Shown piece after piece: positions 50,793-60,100 of a stretch of DNA of 64,000 nt. The position numbers and the translations under genes are program-made. Origin of the DNA: JANQPX01 sp050633905 (GTDB lineage: Bacteria > Pseudomonadota > Alphaproteobacteria > Geminicoccales > Geminicoccaceae); contig JBOEHJ010000050.1 of the NCBI GenBank assembly GCA_050633905.1, forward strand, positions 62,001 to 126,000, written 5' to 3'. Numbering within the stretch: position 1 is the first letter of the stretch; every line of letters starts with the position of its first letter. The notes under the pieces are model-generated. The model made no database searches, was not told the DNA's origin, and saw only the letters and a program-made list of their open reading frames with translations.

Positions 50793-52607
50793 CTAGCCTT
50801 GAGCGCGGTCGGTATCGGCATAGAGAAGGGGCTCCTCGTCGAAGGCTTGGTAGCCGGGCCAGTCATTCCCAGCCATCGCCTCTAGTGACGGCAGCGGCTG
50901 ACCGAGTCGGGCACGGTAGTTCCAAAGGTTAGCCAAAACCTTCTTCACGTAAACCCTGGTCTCGGTAAAAGGGATCATTTCTAGAAACATCATCGGGTCG
51001 CGATCGAGATTGAAGGCGTCACGCCACTGGGAGACACGGCCAGGACCCGCATTGTAGCCAGCCGCGATAAACATCAGATTGTCGTTGATGCCATCCCTGT
51101 TCAAGAGTTCCTGAAGATAGGCCTGGCCAAAGGTGATCGCGGTTTCCGGATCGAACAGATGCTTGGTGCTCTTGAGCGTCAGATTAGTCCGTTTAGCAAT
51201 GTATTTGGCCGTGCCTGGCATGACCTGCATGAGACCAAGCGCACCCACATAGCTTTCTGCGGAGGGATCGAAGCCGCTTTCGGCACGGATGATCGAGAAA
51301 ACCAACGCGCGATCGACACGATAGCCTTTATGGGGTTCCCAGCTCGGCATCGGGTAGAAGGCGTCGAGATGGACATCGCCCTTATAGCCTAGCCGATGGG
51401 CTAGCCGCATTTCGACGGACGGCAGGTGTAAGTTCTGCGCAAGTTTCAAAAGTCCGGCGGTGAGGGTCGACTTGGCACTCGCTGCGAGCGTGCGCAGCTC
51501 TTTCTCAGCGAGATCATGGCGGTCGATTTGTGCAAGAGCGGTCGCACGCTGTGCTGCGGGATAGCGCACCAGGATCTCGGCGACATCGTCCTGGACCTTG
51601 GTGGCCCTCTTATGGTCGATCGGCATGCCTAAGCGCTGGCGGGCGAGCAGGCCGTAGAAATGTCGGGGATATCTAGCCGCAATGGTCAAAAAATGCTGCG
51701 CACGCCTGGTCTTGAAGCCCACGGCACGGGCGGTCCAATAGGCAGCACGGGCTCGTTCGCCTTGATCAGCCTTAGTCGCCTCGGCAAGCTTGGCGAGATG
51801 CGCCGATGCCGTGTTGATATCACCGATCCGCCAAGCGCTGATGCCGACAGTCCAATGCATCTCTGGAACGATATGGCCGGAACGGTGGGCAGCCTTCCTC
51901 GCTTGATTGAAAGCTGCCCTGAACTGCCGCTTTCTGAAGTAAGCGCGCGACACAGCCCAGCGAGCGATGTCCGCTTCGACCGTATCGATGATGTCATGTA
52001 GATCCTGCTGGCCGAAAAGGCGTTTGGCTTCGTCAATGCGCCCACGATCGCCCATACGATCGAGGTCGCGGAGCCACGCCTGAACGACGGTTTCCCTCGC
52101 CTCCGAGCGGCGTAGCGAGGAGCGATAGCGCACACGGATCAATTCCTGAGATTGCTGCCCGCTGCCTGTCATATATCCCTTGGCAGGCTTGGTGGGTGAG
52201 TTGGCACCTCTTGGGCGACGTTTGAGCGCTAACTTATAGATCTTGTTTGCACCGGGATGATCGCTGTAGCGATCCAGCCAGCCCGCCAGTTCCTTGTAGG
52301 AGGAACGATAGGCGGTGGGGTGCATGTAGCGTTGATACTGGACATGTCCGAGAAGGGTTTCGCTGTTCAAGCGGCCCAGAAGGGCGTCCGCTGCTTTCCA
52401 GGCACCGACCCGCTGAAGATCAAAAATCTCTTTATAGAGAAGCACGTCACGCTGACTAAGTGGCGTCCTCGGTGCGCTTTCGGCACGATAGGCTGGATCT
52501 GCGGTTCCTAATCCGGCGATTTGTATGCCTTCGGATGCGTCGGCGACAGGAGTCGCACCAAGTAATGCTGAAGCAATCAGAGCGAAAATTCGTAAAGACC
52601 TGATCAT
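50793..52607 (-). CDS. Periplasmic soluble lytic transglycosylase (Slt70-like)
   Basis: A 604-residue exported enzyme with a signal peptide (LRIFALIASALLGATPVADA), a long helical superhelix (about residues 50-420) and a C-terminal SLT domain. The catalytic glutamate is in IRAESGFDPSAESY (Glu about 443), followed by VGALGLMQVMPGTA and AAGYNAGPGRVSQW. It cleaves peptidoglycan to 1,6-anhydromuropeptides. I start at the ATG at 52607, directly before the signal peptide; a GTG at 52643 would add 12 residues. Confidence 0.9.
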   Translation of the reverse strand: MIRSLRIFALIASALLGATPVADASEGIQIAGLGTADPAYRAESAPRTPLSQRDVLLYKEIFDLQRVGAWKAADALLGRLNSETLLGHVQYQRYMHPTAYRSSYKELAGWLDRYSDHPGANKIYKLALKRRPRGANSPTKPAKGYMTGSGQQSQELIRVRYRSSLRRSEARETVVQAWLRDLDRMGDRGRIDEAKRLFGQQDLHDIIDTVEADIARWAVSRAYFRKRQFRAAFNQARKAAHRSGHIVPEMHWTVGISAWRIGDINTASAHLAKLAEATKADQGERARAAYWTARAVGFKTRRAQHFLTIAARYPRHFYGLLARQRLGMPIDHKRATKVQDDVAEILVRYPAAQRATALAQIDRHDLAEKELRTLAASAKSTLTAGLLKLAQNLHLPSVEMRLAHRLGYKGDVHLDAFYPMPSWEPHKGYRVDRALVFSIIRAESGFDPSAESYVGALGLMQVMPGTAKYIAKRTNLTLKSTKHLFDPETAITFGQAYLQELLNRDGINDNLMFIAAGYNAGPGRVSQWRDAFNLDRDPMMFLEMIPFTETRVYVKKVLANLWNYRARLGQPLPSLEAMAGNDWPGYQAFDEEPLLYADTDRAQG

Positions 52608-52715
52608 CTGGGCAATCCGTTTTTTGCTTGTTGTCCCAGACACTAATTGAGAATTCGCTCAATTGAAAGTTAATGAAGTGAATTTATTTATTTTGTTGTT
52701 AACAGTAAATGTTTA

Positions 52716-53642
52716 TCATTCATTAATATATTTGTGAATCGTAAGAAGATCCCGCCAGGAAAATCGTTTTTGTGCTGGCTGGCGCAGTAAATACGCTGGG
52801 TGAAACATCACGATGGCCGGAATGTCGCCATCTTGGCGGGTGCTATAGGTAAACGGACGGCCACGTAATTTCGTAACGCCTTGGGTCATGCCGAGGAGCG
52901 CACGAGCAGCGATGCCGCCGACAAACACCAGGAGCTTGGGCCGGATCAGCTCGATCTGGCGCTCCAGAAACGGCTGGCAAATCGCGATTTCGGCCGCCGT
53001 CGGGCTGCGATTGCCGGGCGGGCGCCAATAAATGACATTGGTGATGTAGACCTTGGTGCGATCGAGCCCGATGGTTGCCAGCATGCGATCCAGAAGCTGG
53101 CCGCTGGGTCCGACGAAGGGCTTTCCCTGTCGATCCTCCTGCGCACCTGGCGCTTCGCCAATCAGCATGGTGTCAGCTTCGGGATTACCATCGGCAAAGC
53201 AAAGATTGATGGCGGTTTCTTTGAGAGGGCATCCATCAAAACCGTGGAGTGCTTCTTCAAGCTCTTTCAAGCTGTTGCAAGACGCTGCTAGTGCTCTTGC
53301 GGTATCGGCCATGCCACCAAGGTCAAGGGTTGGCGACGAGGTTCCTGATGACGCTTCTGCAGCAATTGGCCGTGGCACCTCATGGGCTTCGTCGTGATCA
53401 AGAACCCAGCTTGGCGGCCCTTCAGTTGTGGGTTGGCTGGTTGTTGTTGCCACAGAAGGGCCGGTGATCCCTTGGGTTTGTCGTCGGACGCTAACGCTGT
53501 CGGAAACGCTCTCTTCAGCGAGGCCAAAGCGATCGGTCGCTTGCTCGTCAACGAGATCCGCAACCCCCATCATCGCATACCATTCAAGCCAGGCGACGAT
53601 GTCCGGATGTTTTTTCACGATTGGGGTCGAGGCGTCTTTCAT
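52716..53642 (-). CDS. Uracil-DNA glycosylase (family 4-like)
   Basis: A 308-residue protein. The C-terminal 200 residues carry the family 4 core: MLIGEAPGAQEDRQGKPFVGPSGQLLDRML (Glu-Ala about 160), YITNVIYWRPPGNRSP and the late MFHPAYLLRQPAQK. Cysteines in ASCNS, DGCPL and INLCF may be ligands of the Fe-S cluster. The first 100 residues are variable, rich in S, T and P, with no domain. It removes uracil from DNA. The ATG at 53642 lacks a good ribosome site; a GTG at 53681 is an alternative. Confidence 0.87.
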   Translation of the reverse strand: MKDASTPIVKKHPDIVAWLEWYAMMGVADLVDEQATDRFGLAEESVSDSVSVRRQTQGITGPSVATTTSQPTTEGPPSWVLDHDEAHEVPRPIAAEASSGTSSPTLDLGGMADTARALAASCNSLKELEEALHGFDGCPLKETAINLCFADGNPEADTMLIGEAPGAQEDRQGKPFVGPSGQLLDRMLATIGLDRTKVYITNVIYWRPPGNRSPTAAEIAICQPFLERQIELIRPKLLVFVGGIAARALLGMTQGVTKLRGRPFTYSTRQDGDIPAIVMFHPAYLLRQPAQKRFSWRDLLTIHKYINE

Positions 53643-53853
53643 TGTTTTATGACCAGTTATTCCATGTTCTTGGCCGTCCACAGGGCGTCATGTCGCAGAC
53701 GTGACCTTCCCTTGAGCCCAACAAGGGGTTTCTTGTTAACATTCACCAGCTAAATTGCCAGGTGGATGTCAGTCATCCCTTCTGGCTCTTTACCCTTAGT
53801 TAAGGATCAGTGAAAGGGATTTGCGATTTCTGGTAAGCGATATTGAGGGCGCG

Positions 53854-55485
53854 ATGGAACGAGAGAGCATGGAATTTGATGTGGTGATCGTTGGGGGCGG
53901 ACCTGCGGGTCTGGCTGCTGCGATCAGGTTGCGTCAGCTCGGAGCCGAGCAAGATCGAGAAATATCGGTCTGCGTCGTCGAAAAAGCGGCGGAACTCGGT
54001 GCCCACACTCTCTCAGGTGCTGTCCTCGAACCTCGAGCGCTCAATGAGCTTATTCCTGACTGGAAGGAAAAGGGAGCACCGCTTAATACCCCAGTGACCG
54101 AAGATCGCTTTCTATTCTTGACCGAGAAGCGTGCGATCAAGATGCCGACGCCGCCGCAAATGCATAATGACGGTAATTACATCGTCAGCATGGGACGTGT
54201 GGTGAAATGGCTGGGCGAACAGGCGGAGGCGTTGGGCGCTGAAGTCTATCCAGGTTTCGCCGCTGCTGAAGTGCTCTACAACGACGATGGTAGCGTCAAA
54301 GGAATTGCAACCGGTGATATGGGGTTGGACCGGGACGGCAAGCCTAAAGATAACCACGAGCCAGGCATGGAGTTACATGGCCGTTACACGTTGTTTGCCG
54401 AGGGATGCCGTGGCTCGCTGACCAAGCAAGTCGAGGAAAAATTCAGCCTTCGCGACGGCGATCCGCAAACCTATGCCATTGGCATCAAGGAACTTTGGGA
54501 GGTTGATCCCGCCAAGCACCAACCTGGTCGGACGGTGCATTCGGTCGGCTGGCCGATGGATATGCAAACCTATGGCGGTTCCTTTCTCTATCACCTCGAG
54601 GATAACCAAGTCGCCGTCGGCTTCGTCGTCGCCCTCGACTATCAGAATCCCTATCTCTCACCGTTCGAGGAATTTCAGCGCTTCAAGGCCCACCCCGCCA
54701 TCAAAGATCTCTTCGAAGGGGGGCGTCGGGTCTGCTATGGCGCACGCGCCCTGAATGAAGGAGGGTTGCAATCCCTGCCCAAGCTCATTTTCCCGGGCGG
54801 TGCCTTGATCGGCTGCTCGGCGGGCTTCTTGAACGTGCCGAAGATCAAGGGCAACCATCTGGCGATGAAATCCGGAATGCTGGCCGCGGAAGCTGTTGCC
54901 AGTGCTCTCGTGCTTGAAACGCCGCCGCCTCAGTTAGATGCTTATCCCGAGGCGTTCAAATCATCTTGGGCCCATGAGGAGCTTCATCGCGCGAGGAACA
55001 TTCGCCCGAGCTTCCACAAGGGCCTTTGGGCCGGGCTCGCCTATAGTGCGCTCGATACCTACCTGTTGCGCGGTAAGGCGCCTTGGACTTTCAAAAACCA
55101 TGCTGATCACACAGCGCTCAAGCCCAAAGATGACGTCAAGCCCATCGATTATCCGAAACCCGATGGTAAGCTAACCTTTGATCGCTTGTCCTCAGTCTAT
55201 ATCTCCAACACCAATCACGACGAGAATCAGCCCTGTCATCTGACGCTGAAAGATCAGTCTGTGCCGATCGAGACCAATCTCAGCCTCTATGATGCGCCCG
55301 AACAGCGCTATTGTCCGGCTGGGGTCTACGAGATCGTGCAGGATGATGATGGCAGTAACCCGCGTCTGCAGATCAATTATCAAAATTGTGTTCACTGCAA
55401 GACCTGTGACATCAAGGACCCATCACAGAACATCACCTGGGTCGTGCCCCAAGGAGGTGACGGTCCAAGCTATACAGGCATGTAG
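53854..55485 (+). CDS. Electron transfer flavoprotein-ubiquinone oxidoreductase
   Basis: A 543-residue membrane-associated flavoprotein. The FAD site is DVVIVGGGPAGLAAAIRL near residue 9; then VVEKAAELGAHTLSGAVLEPRAL and the C-terminal 4Fe-4S ligands in RYCPAGVYE (about 487) and NCVHCKTCDIKDP (about 511-518). It passes electrons from ETF, reduced by acyl-CoA and other dehydrogenases, to ubiquinone. GAGG lies five bases before the ATG at 53854; the frame continues upstream to 53821. A strong hairpin follows the stop. Confidence 0.95.
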   Translation: MERESMEFDVVIVGGGPAGLAAAIRLRQLGAEQDREISVCVVEKAAELGAHTLSGAVLEPRALNELIPDWKEKGAPLNTPVTEDRFLFLTEKRAIKMPTPPQMHNDGNYIVSMGRVVKWLGEQAEALGAEVYPGFAAAEVLYNDDGSVKGIATGDMGLDRDGKPKDNHEPGMELHGRYTLFAEGCRGSLTKQVEEKFSLRDGDPQTYAIGIKELWEVDPAKHQPGRTVHSVGWPMDMQTYGGSFLYHLEDNQVAVGFVVALDYQNPYLSPFEEFQRFKAHPAIKDLFEGGRRVCYGARALNEGGLQSLPKLIFPGGALIGCSAGFLNVPKIKGNHLAMKSGMLAAEAVASALVLETPPPQLDAYPEAFKSSWAHEELHRARNIRPSFHKGLWAGLAYSALDTYLLRGKAPWTFKNHADHTALKPKDDVKPIDYPKPDGKLTFDRLSSVYISNTNHDENQPCHLTLKDQSVPIETNLSLYDAPEQRYCPAGVYEIVQDDDGSNPRLQINYQNCVHCKTCDIKDPSQNITWVVPQGGDGPSYTGM

Positions 55486-55503
55486 GACGCAGCTCATCGT
55501 CGC

Positions 55504-55526
55504 AGGCAGGACTTTGGTCCCTGCCT
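55504..55526 (+). terminator. Hairpin after the ETF-QO gene
   Basis: AGGCAGGAC (55504-55512) pairs with GTCCCTGCCT (55517-55526) around a TTTG loop, with one bulged base. No U tract follows. It may end transcription by a factor-dependent route or protect the mRNA end. Confidence 0.45.
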
Positions 55527-55656
55527 CGCCGATTTGATCTGGTGAATGCTCGATTTTGAAAGAGGGCCCGATAGGCCGACAGAAGAGAGCTTGATAGAGA
55601 GAATGAAGAATGAAGCGGGCGCAAAGCGCCCAGCAACGCCGCCTCAGTTAACCAGC

Positions 55657-55860
55657 TTAGATATCACCGAATGCAATCGGCTTGCCATCTTGTGCCATGA
55701 TCATCTTGCCGCCCTCATCTTGGGCAGCTATGTAACGCCCATGACCAACCGCGGTGCCGACATACAAAACGGGTTTGACCTTCTTGCCTTCAAACGTCTT
55801 GCCCTCGCCACCGCTACCGCGAGCGGTCGGGTCGTTCTTACTCTTATTCGTCTGCAGCAT
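55657..55860 (-). CDS. Small conserved-looking protein of unknown function
   Basis: A 67-residue protein. The first 25 residues are polar and flexible (NKSKNDPTARGSGGEGK); the rest has a compact beta-like pattern KPVLYVGTAVGHGRYIAAQDEGGKMIMAQDGKPIAFGDI. GGAG stands six bases before the ATG, which supports a real gene. It lies antisense to and between ETF-QO and a TPR gene. I cannot name a function. Confidence 0.6.
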   Translation of the reverse strand: MLQTNKSKNDPTARGSGGEGKTFEGKKVKPVLYVGTAVGHGRYIAAQDEGGKMIMAQDGKPIAFGDI

Positions 55861-55917
55861 CGTTCACTCCATATTATGTTGGCTAAGGTTCAGCGATGAT
55901 CACGCAAGGAGACCATT

Positions 55918-57783
55918 TTGGCAGCTAACAGTTCCATGCCGTCTTCGGCATTAACCGTCAAGACCATTCCGCCTTACCAGGCCCCCGCAGGGCTTTCTCC
56001 TGCGCGAGACATGGTCATGACGGGCGTTGTCCGCAAGACTGAGCTGGCAATTGCTGCATTTTTGGCTGGCTCATTGGTCCTTGCCGTTGATGCGCTGGAC
56101 GTCAAGGCAGCCAATGTGGAAGCGTCGTCGTCGATGGTGGCTGGGCCGGGTATCGTCGATCTTCCTAAGGAAGTTGAGCCAGCGCCCGAATCGACGCTAG
56201 GTGATTATTTGGCCGGAAGCTTTGCGCTGGATAGCGGCAAGATCAAAGATGCTGTCGGCTATTTTCAAAAAGCGCTTGCCGACGATCCGGACAATATCGA
56301 GCTGCGCCGGCAGGTCTTTTTGCTCGATCTCGCTGATGGCCGTTACCAGGATGCTCTGGCCGAGGCAAAAGTTCTAAGAGAGCGTGATACTGAAGAGATC
56401 AATGAGGATGCGCAGCTCTTACTGGCCCTTGAGCAGGCAACATCTGGTTCATTTGATGATGTCCCGGATGCCCTTAGGGACGTGAGCGATCGAGGTATCG
56501 TTGCCTTGGCAGCACCGTTCGTTCAGTCATGGGCGCTCTTTGCTGGACAGGGCTCGGATGCCCTGGATAGCGCTATTTCCTTGCTGCATGGCGGCGAATC
56601 GCTTGGGCCGCTCAATGACTTTCATGAGGCTATGCTGCTGGCCCGTGGCGACCGTCTGGATGATGCGCTCGCAAAATTGGGAACCATCCTGCCGGAAACC
56701 GGACCAGCCCCGGTGCGTGTCGCTCATGCTTATGCGGAACTTCTTGTCCGACGCGGTGATAAAGAGGACGCGGCGACATTTCTGCGCGAGCAAATCGGAT
56801 CGGCGGAGCGACCGGCCCTGACGCAAGCACTCGCAGATCTTGAGGCCGGCGGAACGCCCGGCTTTCCTTTCGAGAGTGAACTTGGCGGGATGGCCGATGC
56901 CTTGCTTGGTATCGCCGAGGCTCTGCAACAGGAGCGTGGCAGCGCCCGTGCCGTGCTCTACGCGCGCATGGCCCTCTATCTGCAGCCGGATTTGGCTGAG
57001 GGGCAAATTCTGATCGGGGACACACTCGCGGGTCAGGAAAACCTTGATGCTGCCATCGAGGCCTACGAAACCATTCCTGCACAATCCCCGCTTGCCTTCG
57101 CCGCCAAGATACGTAAGGCGCAAACCCTACATGATAAGGAAGACAAAGAGGCGGCCTTCGGTCTGTTGGAGCAACTCGCCAGTGATGCACCAGACAGGAC
57201 GGATGCTCTCATCGAGCTCGGCAATCTACTCCGACGTGATGAACAATACGAACGCGCCGAAGCGGCCTATACGCGGGCGATCGACCGTCTCGGCGAGCCT
57301 CGCGATGAGCACTGGACCCTCTATTATTCACGTGGCATTTCGTTTGAGCGAACGAAACGCTGGCCCGAGGCAGAGGCGGACTTCCTCTTTGCTTTGGAGC
57401 TGCAGCCTGAACAGCCCTTCGTCCTGAACTATCTCGGCTATAGTTGGGTCGACCAGGGACTCAACCTGGATCAAGCCAAGGACATGCTGCACCGTGCTGT
57501 CGATGCCAGACCGGATGATGGCTTCATCGTGGACAGCCTGGGCTGGGTTTACTATCGCCTGAAAGAATATGAAAAGGCGGTGGAGAGCCTCGAGCAGGCC
57601 GTGGTCTTGCAGCCAGGCGATCCCGTGATCAACGATCATCTGGGCGACGCCTATTGGCAGGTCGGTCGAGAACGGGAAGCCATTTTTCAATGGCAACGCG
57701 CGCTGACCCTCGAGCCTGAAGACGATGTGATGGCCAAGATCAAGGAAAAGCTGAGTTCCGGACTGGACGACGATAAATCCTAA
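55918..57783 (+). CDS. Exported or membrane-anchored TPR protein
   Basis: A 621-residue protein with many TPR units from about residue 90 to 610 (AGSFALDSGKIKDAVGYFQKALADDPDNIEL, AEAAYTRAIDRLG, AVVLQPGDPVINDHLGDAYWQ). A hydrophobic segment at about 42-60 (LAIAAFLAGSLVLAVDAL) could be a signal or anchor, leaving a 40-residue leading tail. The start is probably the TTG at 55918 because AAGGAG lies six bases before it; the ATG at 55936 has no such site. The order ETF-QO - TPR - ispE suggests a conserved neighbourhood; the role is unknown. Confidence 0.83.
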   Translation: MAANSSMPSSALTVKTIPPYQAPAGLSPARDMVMTGVVRKTELAIAAFLAGSLVLAVDALDVKAANVEASSSMVAGPGIVDLPKEVEPAPESTLGDYLAGSFALDSGKIKDAVGYFQKALADDPDNIELRRQVFLLDLADGRYQDALAEAKVLRERDTEEINEDAQLLLALEQATSGSFDDVPDALRDVSDRGIVALAAPFVQSWALFAGQGSDALDSAISLLHGGESLGPLNDFHEAMLLARGDRLDDALAKLGTILPETGPAPVRVAHAYAELLVRRGDKEDAATFLREQIGSAERPALTQALADLEAGGTPGFPFESELGGMADALLGIAEALQQERGSARAVLYARMALYLQPDLAEGQILIGDTLAGQENLDAAIEAYETIPAQSPLAFAAKIRKAQTLHDKEDKEAAFGLLEQLASDAPDRTDALIELGNLLRRDEQYERAEAAYTRAIDRLGEPRDEHWTLYYSRGISFERTKRWPEAEADFLFALELQPEQPFVLNYLGYSWVDQGLNLDQAKDMLHRAVDARPDDGFIVDSLGWVYYRLKEYEKAVESLEQAVVLQPGDPVINDHLGDAYWQVGREREAIFQWQRALTLEPEDDVMAKIKEKLSSGLDDDKS

Positions 57784-57820
57784 TCGTTTTCCTGTTCACC
57801 GATATTGTCGCACTCAAGTG

Positions 57821-58672
57821 ATGACAGTCCGAGAAACGGCCAAAGCTAAGATCAATCTCGATCTGCGCGTTTGTGGTCGCCGGGCAGATGGCTATCACGA
57901 TCTCGACAGCATAGTCGTGTTTACCGATTTTGGTGATCAGCTCTTTTTTACTGGAGCTGACGAGCTGGCATTGTCGGTTGAAGGGCCATTTGCCGATGCC
58001 CTTCTGCAAGAACAGGATAATCTAATCTTGAGAGCGGCAAGGCGCCTCGCATCGTCATGTCAGCGATCTCCAAATGTCCATGTCACCTTGGAAAAGCACC
58101 TGCCGGTGGCAGCCGGTATCGGCGGTGGTTCGGCAGATGCGGCTGCTGCGTTGCGCGGATTGCTGCGATTTTGGGACCTTCCCATGAACATCGGCGATCT
58201 CAACGCCATCGCTGTCGATCTTGGGGCGGATGTCCCAGCCTGTCTTGGCTCGCATGCCGTCCTGATGACGGGTATCGGCGACGGCTTGACGCCCTTCGAT
58301 TTGCCCCAACCCCAGCTGATCCTCCTGGTCAATCCGGGCGAGCCGGTTGAGACGCGGGCCATCTTCAGCAATCTCGATAAGATGTCAGGGGAGCGGCCTA
58401 AAGCGGTGGCCACGCAGACCGCCGACGCTCTTTTAGGGTATCTCGGCAACAGCGTGAATGATCTCGAAGTTCCGGCGAAGCAGGTCGCCCCGATCATCGA
58501 CAAGGTCCTGCAAGCGCTGTCCCAGCAGACTGGTTGCAAGCTTGCCCGGATGTCCGGAAGCGGTGCGACTTGCTTTGGTCTATTCCGCGATCCTCAAGAC
58601 CTTGCTGATGCAGAAAAGCGCTTGGGCGAGGCGTATCCAGGCTGGTGGATCGTACAAAGCACCTGTCGCTAA
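57821..58672 (+). CDS. ispE: 4-diphosphocytidyl-2-C-methyl-D-erythritol kinase
   Basis: A 283-residue GHMP kinase of the non-mevalonate isoprenoid pathway. Marks are ETAKAKINLDLRVCGRRADGYHDLDS at the N-terminus, the ATP-binding LPVAAGIGGGSADAAAALRG (about residues 93-112), and late MSGSGATCFGLF. It phosphorylates the 2-hydroxyl of CDP-methylerythritol. The ATG at 57821 is used; a GTG just before it would add one residue. It follows the TPR gene by 37 bp. Confidence 0.95.
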   Translation: MTVRETAKAKINLDLRVCGRRADGYHDLDSIVVFTDFGDQLFFTGADELALSVEGPFADALLQEQDNLILRAARRLASSCQRSPNVHVTLEKHLPVAAGIGGGSADAAAALRGLLRFWDLPMNIGDLNAIAVDLGADVPACLGSHAVLMTGIGDGLTPFDLPQPQLILLVNPGEPVETRAIFSNLDKMSGERPKAVATQTADALLGYLGNSVNDLEVPAKQVAPIIDKVLQALSQQTGCKLARMSGSGATCFGLFRDPQDLADAEKRLGEAYPGWWIVQSTCR

Positions 58673-58721
58673 GCAGGCAATCGCGGTTTGTCCAGGGAAT
58701 TGATGTCTCGACAATAAGCAA

Positions 58722-58750
58722 TTGACGACGCGCCGCCTATGGCGCTAACG
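58722..58750 (+). promoter_or_regulatory. Candidate promoter of the metX riboswitch transcript
   Basis: TTGACG (58722-58727) followed after 18 bases by TAACGT (58746-58751). This places the transcription start just before the SAM-II aptamer. The -10 is weak, and other spacings are possible. Confidence 0.4.
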
Positions 58751-58756
58751 TCTTTT

Positions 58757-58812
58757 TTCGTGGTGATTTGGGCCGGCTGGCTTGCAGACCACGTTAAAGA
58801 AACTGCTAAAAA
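58757..58812 (+). promoter_or_regulatory. SAM-II riboswitch aptamer
   Basis: The stretch shows the SAM-II pattern: stem P1 CGTGGT (58759-58764) with ACCACG (58788-58793), the loop start GATTTG, then CCGGCTGGCTTGCAG, and downstream TTAAAGAA and CTGCTAAAAA. GCAG (58784-58787) can pair with CTGC (58803-58806) as the pseudoknot. SAM-II binds S-adenosylmethionine and is typical before metX/metA genes in alphaproteobacteria. It lies 64 bp before metX and is followed by an intrinsic terminator, so control is probably at transcription. Confidence 0.92.
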
Positions 58813-58832
58813 GTCGGGTCGCTTTGACGAAG

Positions 58833-58858
58833 CCCTGGCTTGCAGCTGGGGTTTTTTT
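58833..58858 (+). terminator. Riboswitch-linked intrinsic terminator before metX
   Basis: CCCTGGC (58833-58839) pairs with GCTGGGG (58845-58851) around TTGCA, followed by seven T (58852-58858). It lies 20 bp after the SAM-II aptamer and 17 bp before the metX ATG. Confidence 0.75.
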
Positions 58859-58875
58859 GTTGGCGAGACAAGGGA

Positions 58876-60099
58876 ATGAGTGATCAAGGCTCCGATCGGG
58901 CCTCCCTGGAGCGGGGCGATGCTACGCAGGCCACGGCTTCGATTGATAGTGAAACAATTGTTGGCATTGATGCAGCTGAGTTGCCCGGCCACCATATTCG
59001 CTTGGCTGCCACGCCCTTAGAGCTTGATTGTGGCTCGAAGCTTGACCAGATCAACGTTGCCTATCAGACCTATGGCAACCTGAATGCTGAGCGCAGCAAT
59101 GCGGTGCTGGTTTGTCATGCGCTCACCGGTGACCAATTCGCGGCCAACACCCATCCGATCACCGGGAAAAGGGGATGGTGGGATCTCATGATCGGCCCTG
59201 GCAAACCGATCGATACCAATCGGTATTTTGTTCTTTGCGCCAATATCTTGGGTGGATGCCTCGGGACCACGGGCCCGATGGAGGTGGCACCCGACACCGG
59301 CAAACCTCATGGTCTTAACTTTCCGGTGATCACGATCGGCGACATGGTCCGGGTGCAGGCCTGCCTGTTGGATCAACTCGGCATCGAGCGATTGTTCGCG
59401 GTGGTTGGCGGATCGATGGGGGGGATGCAAGTGCTCGAATGGGCCGCGCGCTACCCTGAGCGTGTGTTCAGCGCTATTCCGATTGCCACGGCTGCTCGCC
59501 ACTCGGCGCAAAATATCGCGTTTCACGAGGTAGGACGCCAAGCCATCATGGCTGATCCCGATTGGCAAGGTGGCAATTATTACGGATCCGGCAAGCGCCC
59601 GGTACGTGGTCTCTCCGTCGCACGCATGGCAGCCCACATCACCTATCTCTCGGAACCAGCGCTCCATCGGAAATTCGGACGTACCCTGCAAGACCGAAAT
59701 GAGCTGACCTACGGTTTCGAGGCCGACTTCCAGGTTGAAAGCTACCTTCGCCATCAGGGCATAACCTTTGTCGATCGTTTCGATGCTAATTCCTACCTCT
59801 ACATCACCCGCGCCATGGACTATTTCGACCTGGCCTCGTCGTTCGGCGGCGGATTGGCCAATGCCTTTCGGGGGTCAAGCACGCGATTCTGTGTTCTTTC
59901 CTTCAGCTCGGATTGGCTATTTCCCACCAGCGAGAGCCGGGAGGTCGTTCAGGCATTGACCGCCGTCGCGGCTAATGTTTCCTCATGCGCGTTTCAGACC
60001 GATCGCGGTCACGACTCGTTCCTCCTCGACGTACCGGAATTTCATCGCGTGCTGGGTGGCTTTCTCGATGGCGCCGCGTCAGCGGCAGGACTGAGCTGA
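58876..60099 (+). CDS. metX: Homoserine O-acetyltransferase
   Basis: A 407-residue alpha/beta hydrolase of the MetX family. The nucleophile serine is in VGGSMGGMQVLEWA (about residue 179), with Asp in SSDWLFP (about 346) and His in DRGHDSFLL (about 379). The early CHALTGDQFAANTHPITGKRGWWD and the GPG and TTGP motifs are MetX hallmarks. It makes O-acetyl-homoserine (or O-succinyl-homoserine in some members) for methionine synthesis. The frame extends into the upstream terminator, so the ATG at 58876 is the start, although AAGGGA lies unusually close to it. The first 40 residues are a variable tail. It forms an operon with metW. Confidence 0.94.
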   Translation: MSDQGSDRASLERGDATQATASIDSETIVGIDAAELPGHHIRLAATPLELDCGSKLDQINVAYQTYGNLNAERSNAVLVCHALTGDQFAANTHPITGKRGWWDLMIGPGKPIDTNRYFVLCANILGGCLGTTGPMEVAPDTGKPHGLNFPVITIGDMVRVQACLLDQLGIERLFAVVGGSMGGMQVLEWAARYPERVFSAIPIATAARHSAQNIAFHEVGRQAIMADPDWQGGNYYGSGKRPVRGLSVARMAAHITYLSEPALHRKFGRTLQDRNELTYGFEADFQVESYLRHQGITFVDRFDANSYLYITRAMDYFDLASSFGGGLANAFRGSSTRFCVLSFSSDWLFPTSESREVVQALTAVAANVSSCAFQTDRGHDSFLLDVPEFHRVLGGFLDGAASAAGLS

Positions 60100-60100
60100 C

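Noticed and set aside
58840..58875. Upstream extension of metX
   Set aside because: It would start inside the riboswitch terminator; the ATG at 58876 gives a normal MetX.
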